Under the pieces are notes generated by a model. It worked only from the letters and a program-made list of their open reading frames with translations, was not told the DNA's origin and made no database searches. From Gammaproteobacteria bacterium (GTDB lineage Bacteria > Gemmatimonadota > Gemmatimonadetes > Longimicrobiales > Gaopeijiaceae): a DNA stretch of 10,193 nucleotides. This document shows, piece by piece, positions 1 through 6,664 of this stretch. The translations under genes were made by a program, and so were the position numbers. The stretch spans positions 1 through 10,193 of the forward strand of contig VYDD01000365.1 of assembly GCA_009843625.1 (NCBI GenBank). Reading direction: 5' to 3'. Positions within the stretch are counted from its first letter, which is position 1, and each line of letters starts with the position of its first letter.

Positions 1-624
1 GACCTTGCCCAGGCAGCCATCGGCCCCGGCATGGCGGTATACACCCGGTACGGGAAGGTGCTCGACGCCAAGGGAGAGCCGATGAAGGTTCGCGAGGCGC
101 TGGCGATGATCAACCAGATCCTCGCCGAATCGCTCGCTGAGCGAGAAGGCGACTTCGATGCCGACACCCGGTGGGCGCTTGCTTGGTTCGAGGAACGCGG
201 CTTCGCGGAGGGAGAATTCGGAGTTGCGGAGATGCTGTCTAAGGCCAAGAACACCAGCGTCAGCGGTTTGGTGGAGGCGGGCATTCTCGCATCTCGCGGG
301 GGCAAGGTCCGTCTTCTCAGGCCTTCCGAGTTGCCCTCCGACTGGGATCCGTCCAACGACGCCCGGCTGACGACTTGGGAGATGGTCCACCACCTGATTC
401 GCCTCCTGGAGTCCGGTGGGGAGGAGGAGGCGGCGAGCCTCGTTAGGCGCCTCGGCAGCGTCTCTGATGTCGCCCGCGACTTGGCCTATAGGCTCTATTC
501 CAGCGCTGAACGTAGGAAGCGGGCCGCGGCTGCGCTCCAATACAACGGCTTGGTCGGTAGCTGGGCGGAAATCCGGCGGCTGGCGAGCGCCGAGGTTCCC
601 GTAGAGCAGACCGAGGCGTTCTGA
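1..624 (+). CDS. DUF1156-type putative DNA methylase of a defence cluster, C-terminal part only
   Basis: The frame is open from base 1, so this is the last 207 residues of a longer protein whose start lies left of the window. The ATG at 31 is internal: the preceding codons continue the same conserved segment (IGPGMAVYTRYGKVLD, residues 7-22, then VREALAMINQ). I recognise that block as the C-terminal region of DUF1156 proteins, large adenine-specific methylase-like proteins that often sit beside a DUF499 ATPase in anti-phage clusters. The rest is mostly helical and charged, with no catalytic motif; the methylase motifs would be upstream. It ends in TGA 98 bases before the ATPase gene on the same strand, consistent with one transcription unit. 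By family analogy it would modify host DNA or recognise target DNA for the system (inference). Family assignment is from memory of the conserved segment and the neighbour, so moderate confidence. Confidence 0.72.
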   Translation, partial: DLAQAAIGPGMAVYTRYGKVLDAKGEPMKVREALAMINQILAESLAEREGDFDADTRWALAWFEERGFAEGEFGVAEMLSKAKNTSVSGLVEAGILASRGGKVRLLRPSELPSDWDPSNDARLTTWEMVHHLIRLLESGGEEEAASLVRRLGSVSDVARDLAYRLYSSAERRKRAAAALQYNGLVGSWAEIRRLASAEVPVEQTEAF

Positions 625-722
625 GTCGAGCACTGGCCTCGCAATCCGAGCCTGCCGAGATTGCGTAACCGGGATCGCCCCGGCATAGCACGACCCGATT
701 CGACCACGAACCTCTCTCAAAC
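625..722. other. Short gap between the two defence genes
   Basis: These 98 bases hold no gene I can support. The only structure is a 5-bp GC stem (CCGGG, loop ATCGC, CCCGG) at 669-683, with no T-run after it, so it is not a convincing terminator. No strong promoter or ribosome-binding site is visible before the ATG at 723. Confidence 0.4.
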
Positions 723-3700
723 ATGGCGATCACCAACCACGAACGCGTCGGCAAGGCGATGGAGCTTCTCCGCACTGGCCTGGGGGCCTTCGTCGAACGC
801 GAAATCAGGTCCGCCCACCCCGGACCCAACCCGGCCCGCGAGACGCTGCGCTATCTGGACAACCACAAGCTGGCCGGCCGGCCGATCCCTGAGTGGGACG
901 CGCACGCTCTTCTCATGCTGATCTGGCAATCGTGGAACGCAGTCTTCAGGACAACTCTGGGCCACGCGGAGCGCAACTACGTGTCTGAACTCCGCGATGC
1001 CCGGAATCGGTGGGCTCACCAGAGGAGCTTTTCCACCGAGGACGCTCAACGCATTCTCGACTCGACGCATCGCCTGCTTTCGGCGATCTCGGCACCCGAC
1101 GAAGCGGCCGAAGCGGACAAGATGAGGAACGAGTTGCTTCGGCTGCGGTTCAACGAACAAGCCCGTCAGGAGCGGCGGCGGGGTGCCCAGACGGCTCTCA
1201 AGATCGGCGCGTCATCGTCTCTTCCCGCCTGGAGGGAAGTGGTTGTGCCCCATCAGGACGTGGCGACCGGTCGCTACAACCAAGCGGAGTTCGCCGCCGA
1301 TCTCTGGCAGGTCTACAAGGGGGAAGGCGCTGCCGAGTACCGCGACCCGGAGGAGTTCTTCCGCCGCACCTATCTGACAGAGAGCTTGCGCGGCATGCTT
1401 GCCGGGGCCGTCAGGCGCGTCACGTCGGGCACGGGTGACCCGGTCATCCAGCTTCAGACCAATTTCGGCGGGGGCAAGACCCACTCCATGCTTGCCCTGT
1501 ACCACTTGTTCTCGGGCATGTCCCCAGCGAGCCTCGCCGGTGTGGACGAACTCATGGCCGAGGCCGAGGTCGAGGGACTGCCGCAGGTTCGGCGGGTCGT
1601 TCTGGTCGGCAACAAGATCTCGCCCGCGAGACCGGACCGAAAGCCTGATGGCACTGTGGTCCGAACGCTCTGGGGAGAACTCGCCTGGCAGCTTGGCGGG
1701 CGCGACGCTTACGCCCGTATTGAGGCCGACGACGAGAAGGGGACGAGCCCCGGCGACGCCCTTCGCGGCCTGCTCAACACCTTCGGTCCGTGCGTGGTTC
1801 TGATCGACGAATGGGTGGCCTACGCGAGACAGCTTCACGACCGTAGCGACCTTCCGGCCGGCAGCTTCGAGACACAGTTCACGTTCGCCCAGACCCTGAC
1901 GGAATCGGCCAAGGCGGCATCGAACTGCCTCCTCGTGATCAGTCTGCCGGCATCGGACACGGCGGGTTCTCCGCACACGCGGGCCGACGATGTGGAGGTC
2001 GGCGGGGTGCGCGGTCGCGAAGCGCTGGATCGGCTTGGAAACGTAGTTGGCCGGCTGGAGTCCGCTTGGCATCCCGCCACGGCCGAAGAGGGCTTCGCCA
2101 TCGTGAAGCGGCGTCTATTCGCACCCATGACCGGCAAGGCGTACAAGCAGCGCGATGTCGTCGCGAGGGCCTTCGGGGATTTCTATCGACGGCAACACCA
2201 AGAGTTTCCGGTCGAGTGCCGGGACTGTGAGTTCGTGCGGAGTTTGAAGGAGGCGTACCCAATCCACCCGGAGGTGTTCGACCGGCTTTACGAAGATTGG
2301 TCCACCCTGATCCGATTCCAGCGCACGCGAGGCGTCTTGCGGCTGATGGCGGCCGTCATTCACAGCTTGTGGGAGAAGGGGGACAAGAGTCCCCTCATCA
2401 TGCCGTCCCTAGTGCCGATCGACGATCCGCGAGTGCAGTCCGAGCTTACGAGTTACCTCCCTGACCGATGGGTGCCGATCATCGAATCGGATGTGGACGG
2501 CGCTAATTCTCTGCCCCTCCGCATGGACGGGCAGTACAGCAATTTGGGCAAACTGAATGCATGTCGGCGCGTCGCCCGAACCGTATACTTGGGGTCTGCC
2601 CCCCTTAAGGAGGCTGCGAGAAAGGGGATGGACGACCGCAGGGTGAAGCTCGGTTGCGTGCTTCCCGGGGAGTCGCCCGCGATCTTTGGCGATGCGCTAC
2701 GCCGCCTGTCCGGAGCGGCGACCTACCTGTACCAGGACGGCCCCCGTGTCTGGTACGACACGCAGCCCACCGTTACCAAACTTGCGATGGACAGGGCGGC
2801 CCAGCTGGAGCGCGATCCCGACAAGGTCGCCGACGAGATCAAGCGCCGGGTGCAGGCAGACGCCGCGAAGCGGGCAGATTTCCACGGCGTTCACTGCTTC
2901 CCGCGGGAGGCGGCGGACGTTCCCGATGACCCGAGCGTACGGCTGGCCATCCTCGGCACGGACGCGTTCTACATCAAGGGCGGCAAGAGCCCAGCGGAGG
3001 CGGCGGCCCGGCACTTGCTCGACTCCAGGGGGACCGCCCCCCGCCTCTGCCGGAACGCGGTCGTGTTTCTCGCGCCGGACAAGACCCGACTCCAAGATCT
3101 GGAGAGCGCGGTTCGATTGTATCTGGCGTGGAAGTCGATTGTCCGGGAGAAGGAGGTGCTCAATCTCGACCCGTTCCAGTCCAATCAGGCCGAGAATCGC
3201 CTAAAGGCAGAGGACGGGCGGGTGAAGGGCCAACTCCCGGAGGTTTTTCTGTGGCTGCTGGCCCCGGTCCAGGACAAGCCAGCGGACGAGGTGAGTTGGG
3301 AGGCGCTTCGCTTGACGGGAACCGGCGAATTGGCGGTCCGGGCGAGCGCCAGGCTGCGACGCGAGGAGCTACTCGTGACGAGCTACGGGGGTACCCGGCT
3401 GCGGATGGATCTGGATCGTATTCCTCTGTGGCAGAACCATGTGGAGATTCGCCAGTTGGCCGACCACTACTCGCGATACCCGTACTTGCAACGAGTAGAG
3501 GATCCCTCGGTGATCGCGGAAGCGGTTAGAGAGGGAGTCAATCTGATCACTTGGGAGACGGAGACCTTCGCCTACGCCGAAGGCTACGATGAGGATCAGG
3601 GACGATACCTCGGGCTTCGTGCGGGCCAAGCCCTGTCTCCCCTGCCCGCCGATGGTCCGGGGTTGATCGTTCGCCCGGAGATCGCGCGGAAGCAGATGGA

Positions 3701-4046
3701 TGCGGAAAGGCCGACACAGCCGACTCAGGAAACAGCAACGGAGGACGCCGGGGACGGCACTGACACGCGGGAGGGACCCGGAAAGGAGACCGGATCGGAA
3801 ACGCGCACTCGCCCAATACGGTTCCACGGCAGCGTGGGCATCGATCCGATCCGGGCAGGCAAGGTCGTGGGACAGGTCGCCGAGGAGGTGGTCTCCCATC
3901 TCAGCGGTCTGGTCGGCTCCAAGGTTTCACTAACGCTTGAGATCGAGGCGGAGCTACCGGATGGCGCGCCGGACCATGTGGTGCGGACGGTTACCGAAAA
4001 CGCACGGACGCTTCGGTTCGAGACCCAAGGGTTCGAGGACGGCTGA
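723..4046 (+). CDS. DUF499-type ATPase with N-terminal Swt1-like HEPN domain, anti-phage-associated
   Basis: This is a complete 1107-residue protein, the usual size for DUF499 ATPases. Residues 1-125 look like a Swt1-type HEPN domain, with the R-x4-H motif RNRWAH at 94-99, the signature of HEPN ribonucleases. The ATPase core follows: Walker A at 249-254 (GGGKTH, after QTNF), Walker B at 358-363 (VVLIDE) and a strand LLVISLPASD at about 403-412. A charged low-complexity linker rich in E, T, D and G spans roughly 990-1030. A separate C-terminal domain of about 76 residues (1032-1107) begins IRFHGSVGID and ends near TLRFETQGFEDG. The 723 ATG is the first start in the frame and is needed for the HEPN domain; no clear Shine-Dalgarno precedes it. 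The family is the likely counterpart of BrxC/PglY-type ATPases and pairs with the DUF1156 methylase. Whether the HEPN part is an active RNase is untested. Confidence 0.9.
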   Translation: MAITNHERVGKAMELLRTGLGAFVEREIRSAHPGPNPARETLRYLDNHKLAGRPIPEWDAHALLMLIWQSWNAVFRTTLGHAERNYVSELRDARNRWAHQRSFSTEDAQRILDSTHRLLSAISAPDEAAEADKMRNELLRLRFNEQARQERRRGAQTALKIGASSSLPAWREVVVPHQDVATGRYNQAEFAADLWQVYKGEGAAEYRDPEEFFRRTYLTESLRGMLAGAVRRVTSGTGDPVIQLQTNFGGGKTHSMLALYHLFSGMSPASLAGVDELMAEAEVEGLPQVRRVVLVGNKISPARPDRKPDGTVVRTLWGELAWQLGGRDAYARIEADDEKGTSPGDALRGLLNTFGPCVVLIDEWVAYARQLHDRSDLPAGSFETQFTFAQTLTESAKAASNCLLVISLPASDTAGSPHTRADDVEVGGVRGREALDRLGNVVGRLESAWHPATAEEGFAIVKRRLFAPMTGKAYKQRDVVARAFGDFYRRQHQEFPVECRDCEFVRSLKEAYPIHPEVFDRLYEDWSTLIRFQRTRGVLRLMAAVIHSLWEKGDKSPLIMPSLVPIDDPRVQSELTSYLPDRWVPIIESDVDGANSLPLRMDGQYSNLGKLNACRRVARTVYLGSAPLKEAARKGMDDRRVKLGCVLPGESPAIFGDALRRLSGAATYLYQDGPRVWYDTQPTVTKLAMDRAAQLERDPDKVADEIKRRVQADAAKRADFHGVHCFPREAADVPDDPSVRLAILGTDAFYIKGGKSPAEAAARHLLDSRGTAPRLCRNAVVFLAPDKTRLQDLESAVRLYLAWKSIVREKEVLNLDPFQSNQAENRLKAEDGRVKGQLPEVFLWLLAPVQDKPADEVSWEALRLTGTGELAVRASARLRREELLVTSYGGTRLRMDLDRIPLWQNHVEIRQLADHYSRYPYLQRVEDPSVIAEAVREGVNLITWETETFAYAEGYDEDQGRYLGLRAGQALSPLPADGPGLIVRPEIARKQMDAERPTQPTQETATEDAGDGTDTREGPGKETGSETRTRPIRFHGSVGIDPIRAGKVVGQVAEEVVSHLSGLVGSKVSLTLEIEAELPDGAPDHVVRTVTENARTLRFETQGFEDG

Positions 4047-4121
4047 AGGAGTTCCGGCGCGGGAGGCCGGGCCAAAGCAAGATCCGGGCACCCCTCGCAC
4101 GCGGTTGACCAGTTTGCGCCG
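4047..4121. other. Convergent gap between the DUF499 gene and hicB
   Basis: Two genes converge here, so a two-way terminator would be expected. I see only short GC-rich self-complementary pieces (CCGG around 4053-4069) and no stem followed by a T-run on either strand. It marks the right boundary of the defence genes. No HicA-like coding sequence was found here on the minus strand. Confidence 0.35.
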
Positions 4122-4334
4122 TCAGGCGAGCATGAGGCGCTCGCTCTTGGGCTCCGGGACAGGCCTCCCCAACTCCCGCGCCCGTTCGATCCGGAACTGC
4201 ATCGCTTCCTTGATGTTGCAGAGCGCGGTCTCTCGGTCGGCACCGTGCGCCATACACCCGGGCAACTCCGGCACCTCCGCAACGAAAGCCTCGTCTTCGT
4301 TGTTCCAGTAGAGGATGATCTCGTATTTGAGCAT
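4122..4334 (-). CDS. hicB: HicB-family antitoxin-like protein, apparently without HicA
   Basis: This 70-residue protein has the HicB-like fold signature: an N-terminal strand pair MLKYEIILYW, then FVAEVPELPGCMAHG (residues 17-31), a helix ETALCNIKEAMQFRIERARELG and the proline-rich end GRPVPEPKSERLMLA. HicB proteins bind and block HicA, a small double-stranded-RNA-binding mRNA interferase. The protein is of the short type without a C-terminal DNA-binding domain, so it probably does not repress DNA by itself. No HicA-like frame is visible on either side (4047-4121 or 4335-4442), which makes it an orphan or a remnant, or one acting on a HicA elsewhere. It lies downstream of the phosphoribosyltransferase gene on the same strand after a 108-base gap and converges on the DUF499 gene. 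The start is the ATG with a weak purine-rich stretch (gagcgggaac) upstream. Confidence 0.82.
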   Translation of the reverse strand: MLKYEIILYWNNEDEAFVAEVPELPGCMAHGADRETALCNIKEAMQFRIERARELGRPVPEPKSERLMLA

Positions 4335-4442
4335 CAGTCGTTCCCGCTCCCAGGCTGTACTTGATGATCAACCGCCAAACCTACCTCACCTGGCAGGGCT
4401 TGGCGTAGCCGCCCCGGCTCTGAAGGTTGACGGTTCCGCGCC
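4335..4442. other. Gap between the phosphoribosyltransferase gene and hicB
   Basis: These 108 bases hold no supported gene. There is an 11-base palindrome, TTGATGATCAA, at 4361-4371, about 27 bases upstream of the hicB start, and a small stem GGCT/AGCC around 4398-4411. The palindrome could be an operator or could be chance. A 21-codon frame at 4446-4381 on the minus strand overlaps the end of the preceding gene but has no recognisable features. Confidence 0.3.
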
Positions 4443-5114
4443 TCATGGCCTACGGCGCGTGGTACCATCAGCGTTCCTGACGATCCGCCCCTCGCCCTCG
4501 GGCACGGGATCGAAGGCTTTCGGGAGTTGCGACACGCCGGTGATCGTCCGGACGATGGCGAAGGCGGCGACCACCGCCGATGGAAAAGCCTCCGCGGTTC
4601 GGCGAACGCACGCGTCGAGCGTAGCGCCGGTGGTGATCACGTCGTCCACAACCGTGATCCGGTCGACGGGATCGATTCCCAGTACCGGTGTCGTGGAGAG
4701 GGCAATCGTCGCGTGGTGGTGTTCCTGGGTCGGTCGGGCTCCACGGGACCACGCGGACTTCGGCACCTTCTCCAGTCGGTGAAGCCATTCCCTTCGTCTT
4801 CCAAGCCCTTCCGCTTCCATCGACCGCACCAGTTCTACGGTCGTCGATCGCGGCTCGCCTCCCTTTGCACGAGGGGCGTGGCCCGGTGCGGGAACGAGAA
4901 CGACGCCGGAGCCGAAGTAGGTCGGGAACAGGTCTCGTCCATGATCGGACGCCAGCCACGAAGCGATGCCCTTGATTCTTTCGGGGTCTGAGAACTTCAG
5001 ATCCATGACGAGTTCCCAACCCTGGCGCGTCATTGCCGTGTCACCGGCGCGGGGCCGGCCCGGACGGTACGAGGCCACAGACCCGAACGGAACGCCTTCA
5101 GAACGGTAGGTCAT
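4443..5114 (-). CDS. ComF-like phosphoribosyltransferase-domain protein
   Basis: The 223-residue protein carries the type I phosphoribosyltransferase PRPP-binding loop VVDDVITTGAT (residues 155-165), preceded by VVLVPAPGHAPRAKG (71-85), which resembles the segment after the hood region of ComFC/GntX proteins. It lacks the N-terminal zinc-ribbon cysteines of classical ComFC; only one cysteine is present (169). I place the start at the ATG at 5114, which overlaps the end of the dprA-like gene by 17 bases and implies translational coupling. An in-frame ATG further upstream (5186) would lie deep inside dprA and reads as non-homologous arginine-rich sequence. ComFC works with DprA on single-stranded DNA in natural transformation, so the pairing is meaningful. 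The substrate is unknown, and some family members may bind PRPP without catalysis. Calling it comF itself would go too far. Confidence 0.8.
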   Translation of the reverse strand: MTYRSEGVPFGSVASYRPGRPRAGDTAMTRQGWELVMDLKFSDPERIKGIASWLASDHGRDLFPTYFGSGVVLVPAPGHAPRAKGGEPRSTTVELVRSMEAEGLGRRREWLHRLEKVPKSAWSRGARPTQEHHHATIALSTTPVLGIDPVDRITVVDDVITTGATLDACVRRTAEAFPSAVVAAFAIVRTITGVSQLPKAFDPVPEGEGRIVRNADGTTRRRP

Positions 5115-5799
5115 CCGCGCGCGACGCCGACCCGACGCATCGGGACGGAAGATCGTCGAGGACCAGCGGCAGCGTCCTTGCATCAAAGCCGAAAGCTCCG
5201 TAGCGGATCATCTCGTCGGCCCAGTCCGGCGACTGCCTTTCGAGCGACCGCTTCGGGAATAGCACGGGCCGCCCGAGCCTGATCGCCTCCCATCCCTGGT
5301 GCCTTGTTCCGCTGTTGGCGGCAGCCTCGACGATCAGCGTGGCATCGGACAAGAGCGCCATGGTCTTGTTGCGCAGGGGGAAGTTCGACCGGTGCGTCGG
5401 CTGACCGGGCGGAAACTGCGACACCAGCAGATGCCGCTCCCCGATCACGTCTTGGAGGCTCCGGTTTCGCGGCACCGCGTACTGATCCAGCGATGTGCCC
5501 AGGACGCCCACCGTCCTGCCGCCGTTGGTCATCGCCGTCTCGTGGGCCACGGTGTCGATCCCCAATGCCAGCCCGCTCACCACCGTGACACCGTGCGACA
5601 CCAGCATCTCAGTAATGCGCCGTGCCAATTCCAGGCCCTCGGACGACGCCCGCCGGGATCCCACCACGGCGATGCGCGGGCCGCCCTCCAGCAGCGACGC
5701 ATCGCCCCGCAGGAAGAGCTTGCGCGGGGCAGCCTTCAACTCGAACTCGTTGAGAGGTCCGAGCACATCGTCGGGCATCACGGTCCTTGGCTGTCTCAC
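5098..5799 (-). CDS. dprA: Compact DprA/SMF-like protein (SLOG Rossmann fold)
   Basis: This 233-residue protein consists almost only of the DprA Rossmann core. Motifs in order are AVVGSRRAS (44-52), VSGLALGIDTVAHETAM (74-90), GVLGTSLDQYAVPRN (98-112) and PLRNKTMALLSDATLIVEA (141-159), followed by SGT (163-165). The N-terminal SAM-like domain and C-terminal winged helix of chromosomal DprA are absent, and the usual SGSL-x-TA segment is replaced by SGTRHQGWEA. Classical DprA binds single-stranded DNA and loads RecA during transformation; related SLOG proteins also occur in predicted nucleotide-signalling conflict systems. The start drawn is a GTG with GGGAG eight bases upstream. An ATG at 5778 with AAGGA five bases before the preceding GTG is equally possible and would remove seven residues. 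The gene is translationally overlapped by the phosphoribosyltransferase gene. The family is confident; the role outside transformation is inferred. Confidence 0.87.
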   Translation of the reverse strand: MRQPRTVMPDDVLGPLNEFELKAAPRKLFLRGDASLLEGGPRIAVVGSRRASSEGLELARRITEMLVSHGVTVVSGLALGIDTVAHETAMTNGGRTVGVLGTSLDQYAVPRNRSLQDVIGERHLLVSQFPPGQPTHRSNFPLRNKTMALLSDATLIVEAAANSGTRHQGWEAIRLGRPVLFPKRSLERQSPDWADEMIRYGAFGFDARTLPLVLDDLPSRCVGSASRADDLPF

Positions 5800-5857
5800 T
5801 TTCGCCGCTCCCGGTTCTTGCTCCGCCCGCTGCTGAATCTGCCCGGCTGCTTTCTTC

Positions 5858-5877
5858 GCGTCAGGAGTCGATGACGC
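5858..5877. promoter_or_regulatory. Inverted repeat, candidate operator upstream of the dprA-like gene
   Basis: GCGTCA and TGACGC are perfect 6-base inverted arms separated by 8 bases. The repeat abuts the candidate -10 box at 5878-5883 on its downstream side with respect to minus-strand transcription, so a protein bound here would cover the transcription start. There is no T-run, so a terminator for the S24 gene is less likely. The obvious candidate binder is the S24 repressor encoded just upstream (inference). Confidence 0.4.
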
Positions 5878-5883
5878 AATATA
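5878..5883 (-). promoter_or_regulatory. Candidate -10 box for the dprA-like/phosphoribosyltransferase pair
   Basis: Read on the minus strand this is TATATT, an AT-rich island in GC-rich surroundings, about 80 bases upstream of the GTG start. No good -35 hexamer is seen 16-18 bases before it, so it is either an activated or a weak promoter, or chance. It suggests that the pair may be expressed separately from the S24 gene despite lying downstream on the same strand. Confidence 0.35.
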
Positions 5884-5929
5884 GCGACCTCGCGCTGGCG
5901 CCGGATCATCAGGGAGACGCCACCCACCC

Positions 5930-6664
5930 CTATAGCTTTCTGGAGACCCAGACGGCCCGTCCGACTACGCGGACCTGCTCGGCGAGGCACTCGTGGCTGT
6001 CGTAGGCAGGGTTGAGAGACCTGAGCACGACCCTGGGCGGGTCGGAGTGCGGCACGTGCTCGATCCGCTTCGCGACGAACCCCATGCCGTCCCAGATCAC
6101 GAAGATCCCCGGCGGCACCGGCACGGTCCGGCTCACGTCGATCAAGATGCGGTCGCCGCTCGCGAGGACCGGCTCCATCGAGTCCCCGTCCACCGGAATC
6201 ATCCACAGGTCGCCGGGCTCGGCCCGCAACTCGTGTCGGATGAGCGGATCGGCGAACAGCCACGCGTCGTTCGATTCCTCCAGATCGCCGCTCCAAGCTC
6301 CGGCGGCAGCCGCCCGCCGGACATCGGCCTCCGGCACGGCACTGTAGCCCTTCGGCGCGGAATAGGGGCCGGAAGCGGGCGGCGGTTTGGCATGCGCCGC
6401 ATGCCGGAGTTTCCGGTCGTGCCGGAGCAGGTCGGACCTGCACCCCAGATGCTCGGCAAGTATCTCGCGGTCGTCCTCGGCCAAGGCCTTCGGCGTGCCC
6501 CGTTTGATGAACTGGTGCAGGTAGGCGGCGTTCCGCCCCATGGCGAGCGAAGCGGTTCGCAGGTTCGAGCCGTTGGCAGCCAGTAGCTGGAGCAGCCGTC
6601 TGCGCACCGGGTCCAGTGCCTTGTCGTTCTCTCGCTGCGTCATGGTGTGGGAGTCTACCTGCAT
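5930..6664 (-). CDS. S24-family (LexA/CI-like) repressor with self-cleaving protease domain
   Basis: With the ATG at 6664 the protein has 244 residues. An N-terminal helix-turn-helix region (about 17-70: RRRLLQLLAANG, LRTASLAMGRNAAYLHQFIKRG) is typical of phage and element repressors. A linker rich in A, P and R leads to the peptidase S24 domain, with VDGDSMEPVLASGDRILID carrying the nucleophile Ser162 and GFVAKRIEHVP carrying Lys199. The 37-residue Ser-Lys spacing equals that of E. coli LexA (119 and 156). An Ala-Gly pair at 121-122 (AAAAG-AWSG) is a candidate cleavage site. Such repressors bind operators as dimers and self-cleave when activated RecA accumulates. The gene is divergent from the conjugation operon, so it probably controls it (inference). 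The start at 6664 has AGG six bases upstream; an ATG at 6643 is also possible, and a GTG at 6718 is unlikely. Confidence 0.87.
   Translation of the reverse strand: MQVDSHTMTQRENDKALDPVRRRLLQLLAANGSNLRTASLAMGRNAAYLHQFIKRGTPKALAEDDREILAEHLGCRSDLLRHDRKLRHAAHAKPPPASGPYSAPKGYSAVPEADVRRAAAAGAWSGDLEESNDAWLFADPLIRHELRAEPGDLWMIPVDGDSMEPVLASGDRILIDVSRTVPVPPGIFVIWDGMGFVAKRIEHVPHSDPPRVVLRSLNPAYDSHECLAEQVRVVGRAVWVSRKL

Noticed and set aside
669..683. GC stem between the two defence genes as a terminator
   Set aside because: Only five base pairs with no T-run, and the downstream gene probably belongs to the same unit.
1212..2072. Long open frames antisense to the DUF499 gene and to the VirB4 gene (7921-9357)
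   Set aside because: High GC gives long empty frames on the opposite strand. Their translations are low-complexity, rich in R, P and A, and carry no motifs, whereas the sense frames carry clear motifs.
4335..4442. A HicA toxin gene next to hicB
   Set aside because: Reading the gap and the downstream side on the minus strand gave no frame with the HicA G-S-H core or its length.
4381..4446. A 21-codon frame overlapping the end of the phosphoribosyltransferase gene (ATGA)
   Set aside because: Too short, with no family resemblance and no ribosome-binding site of its own.
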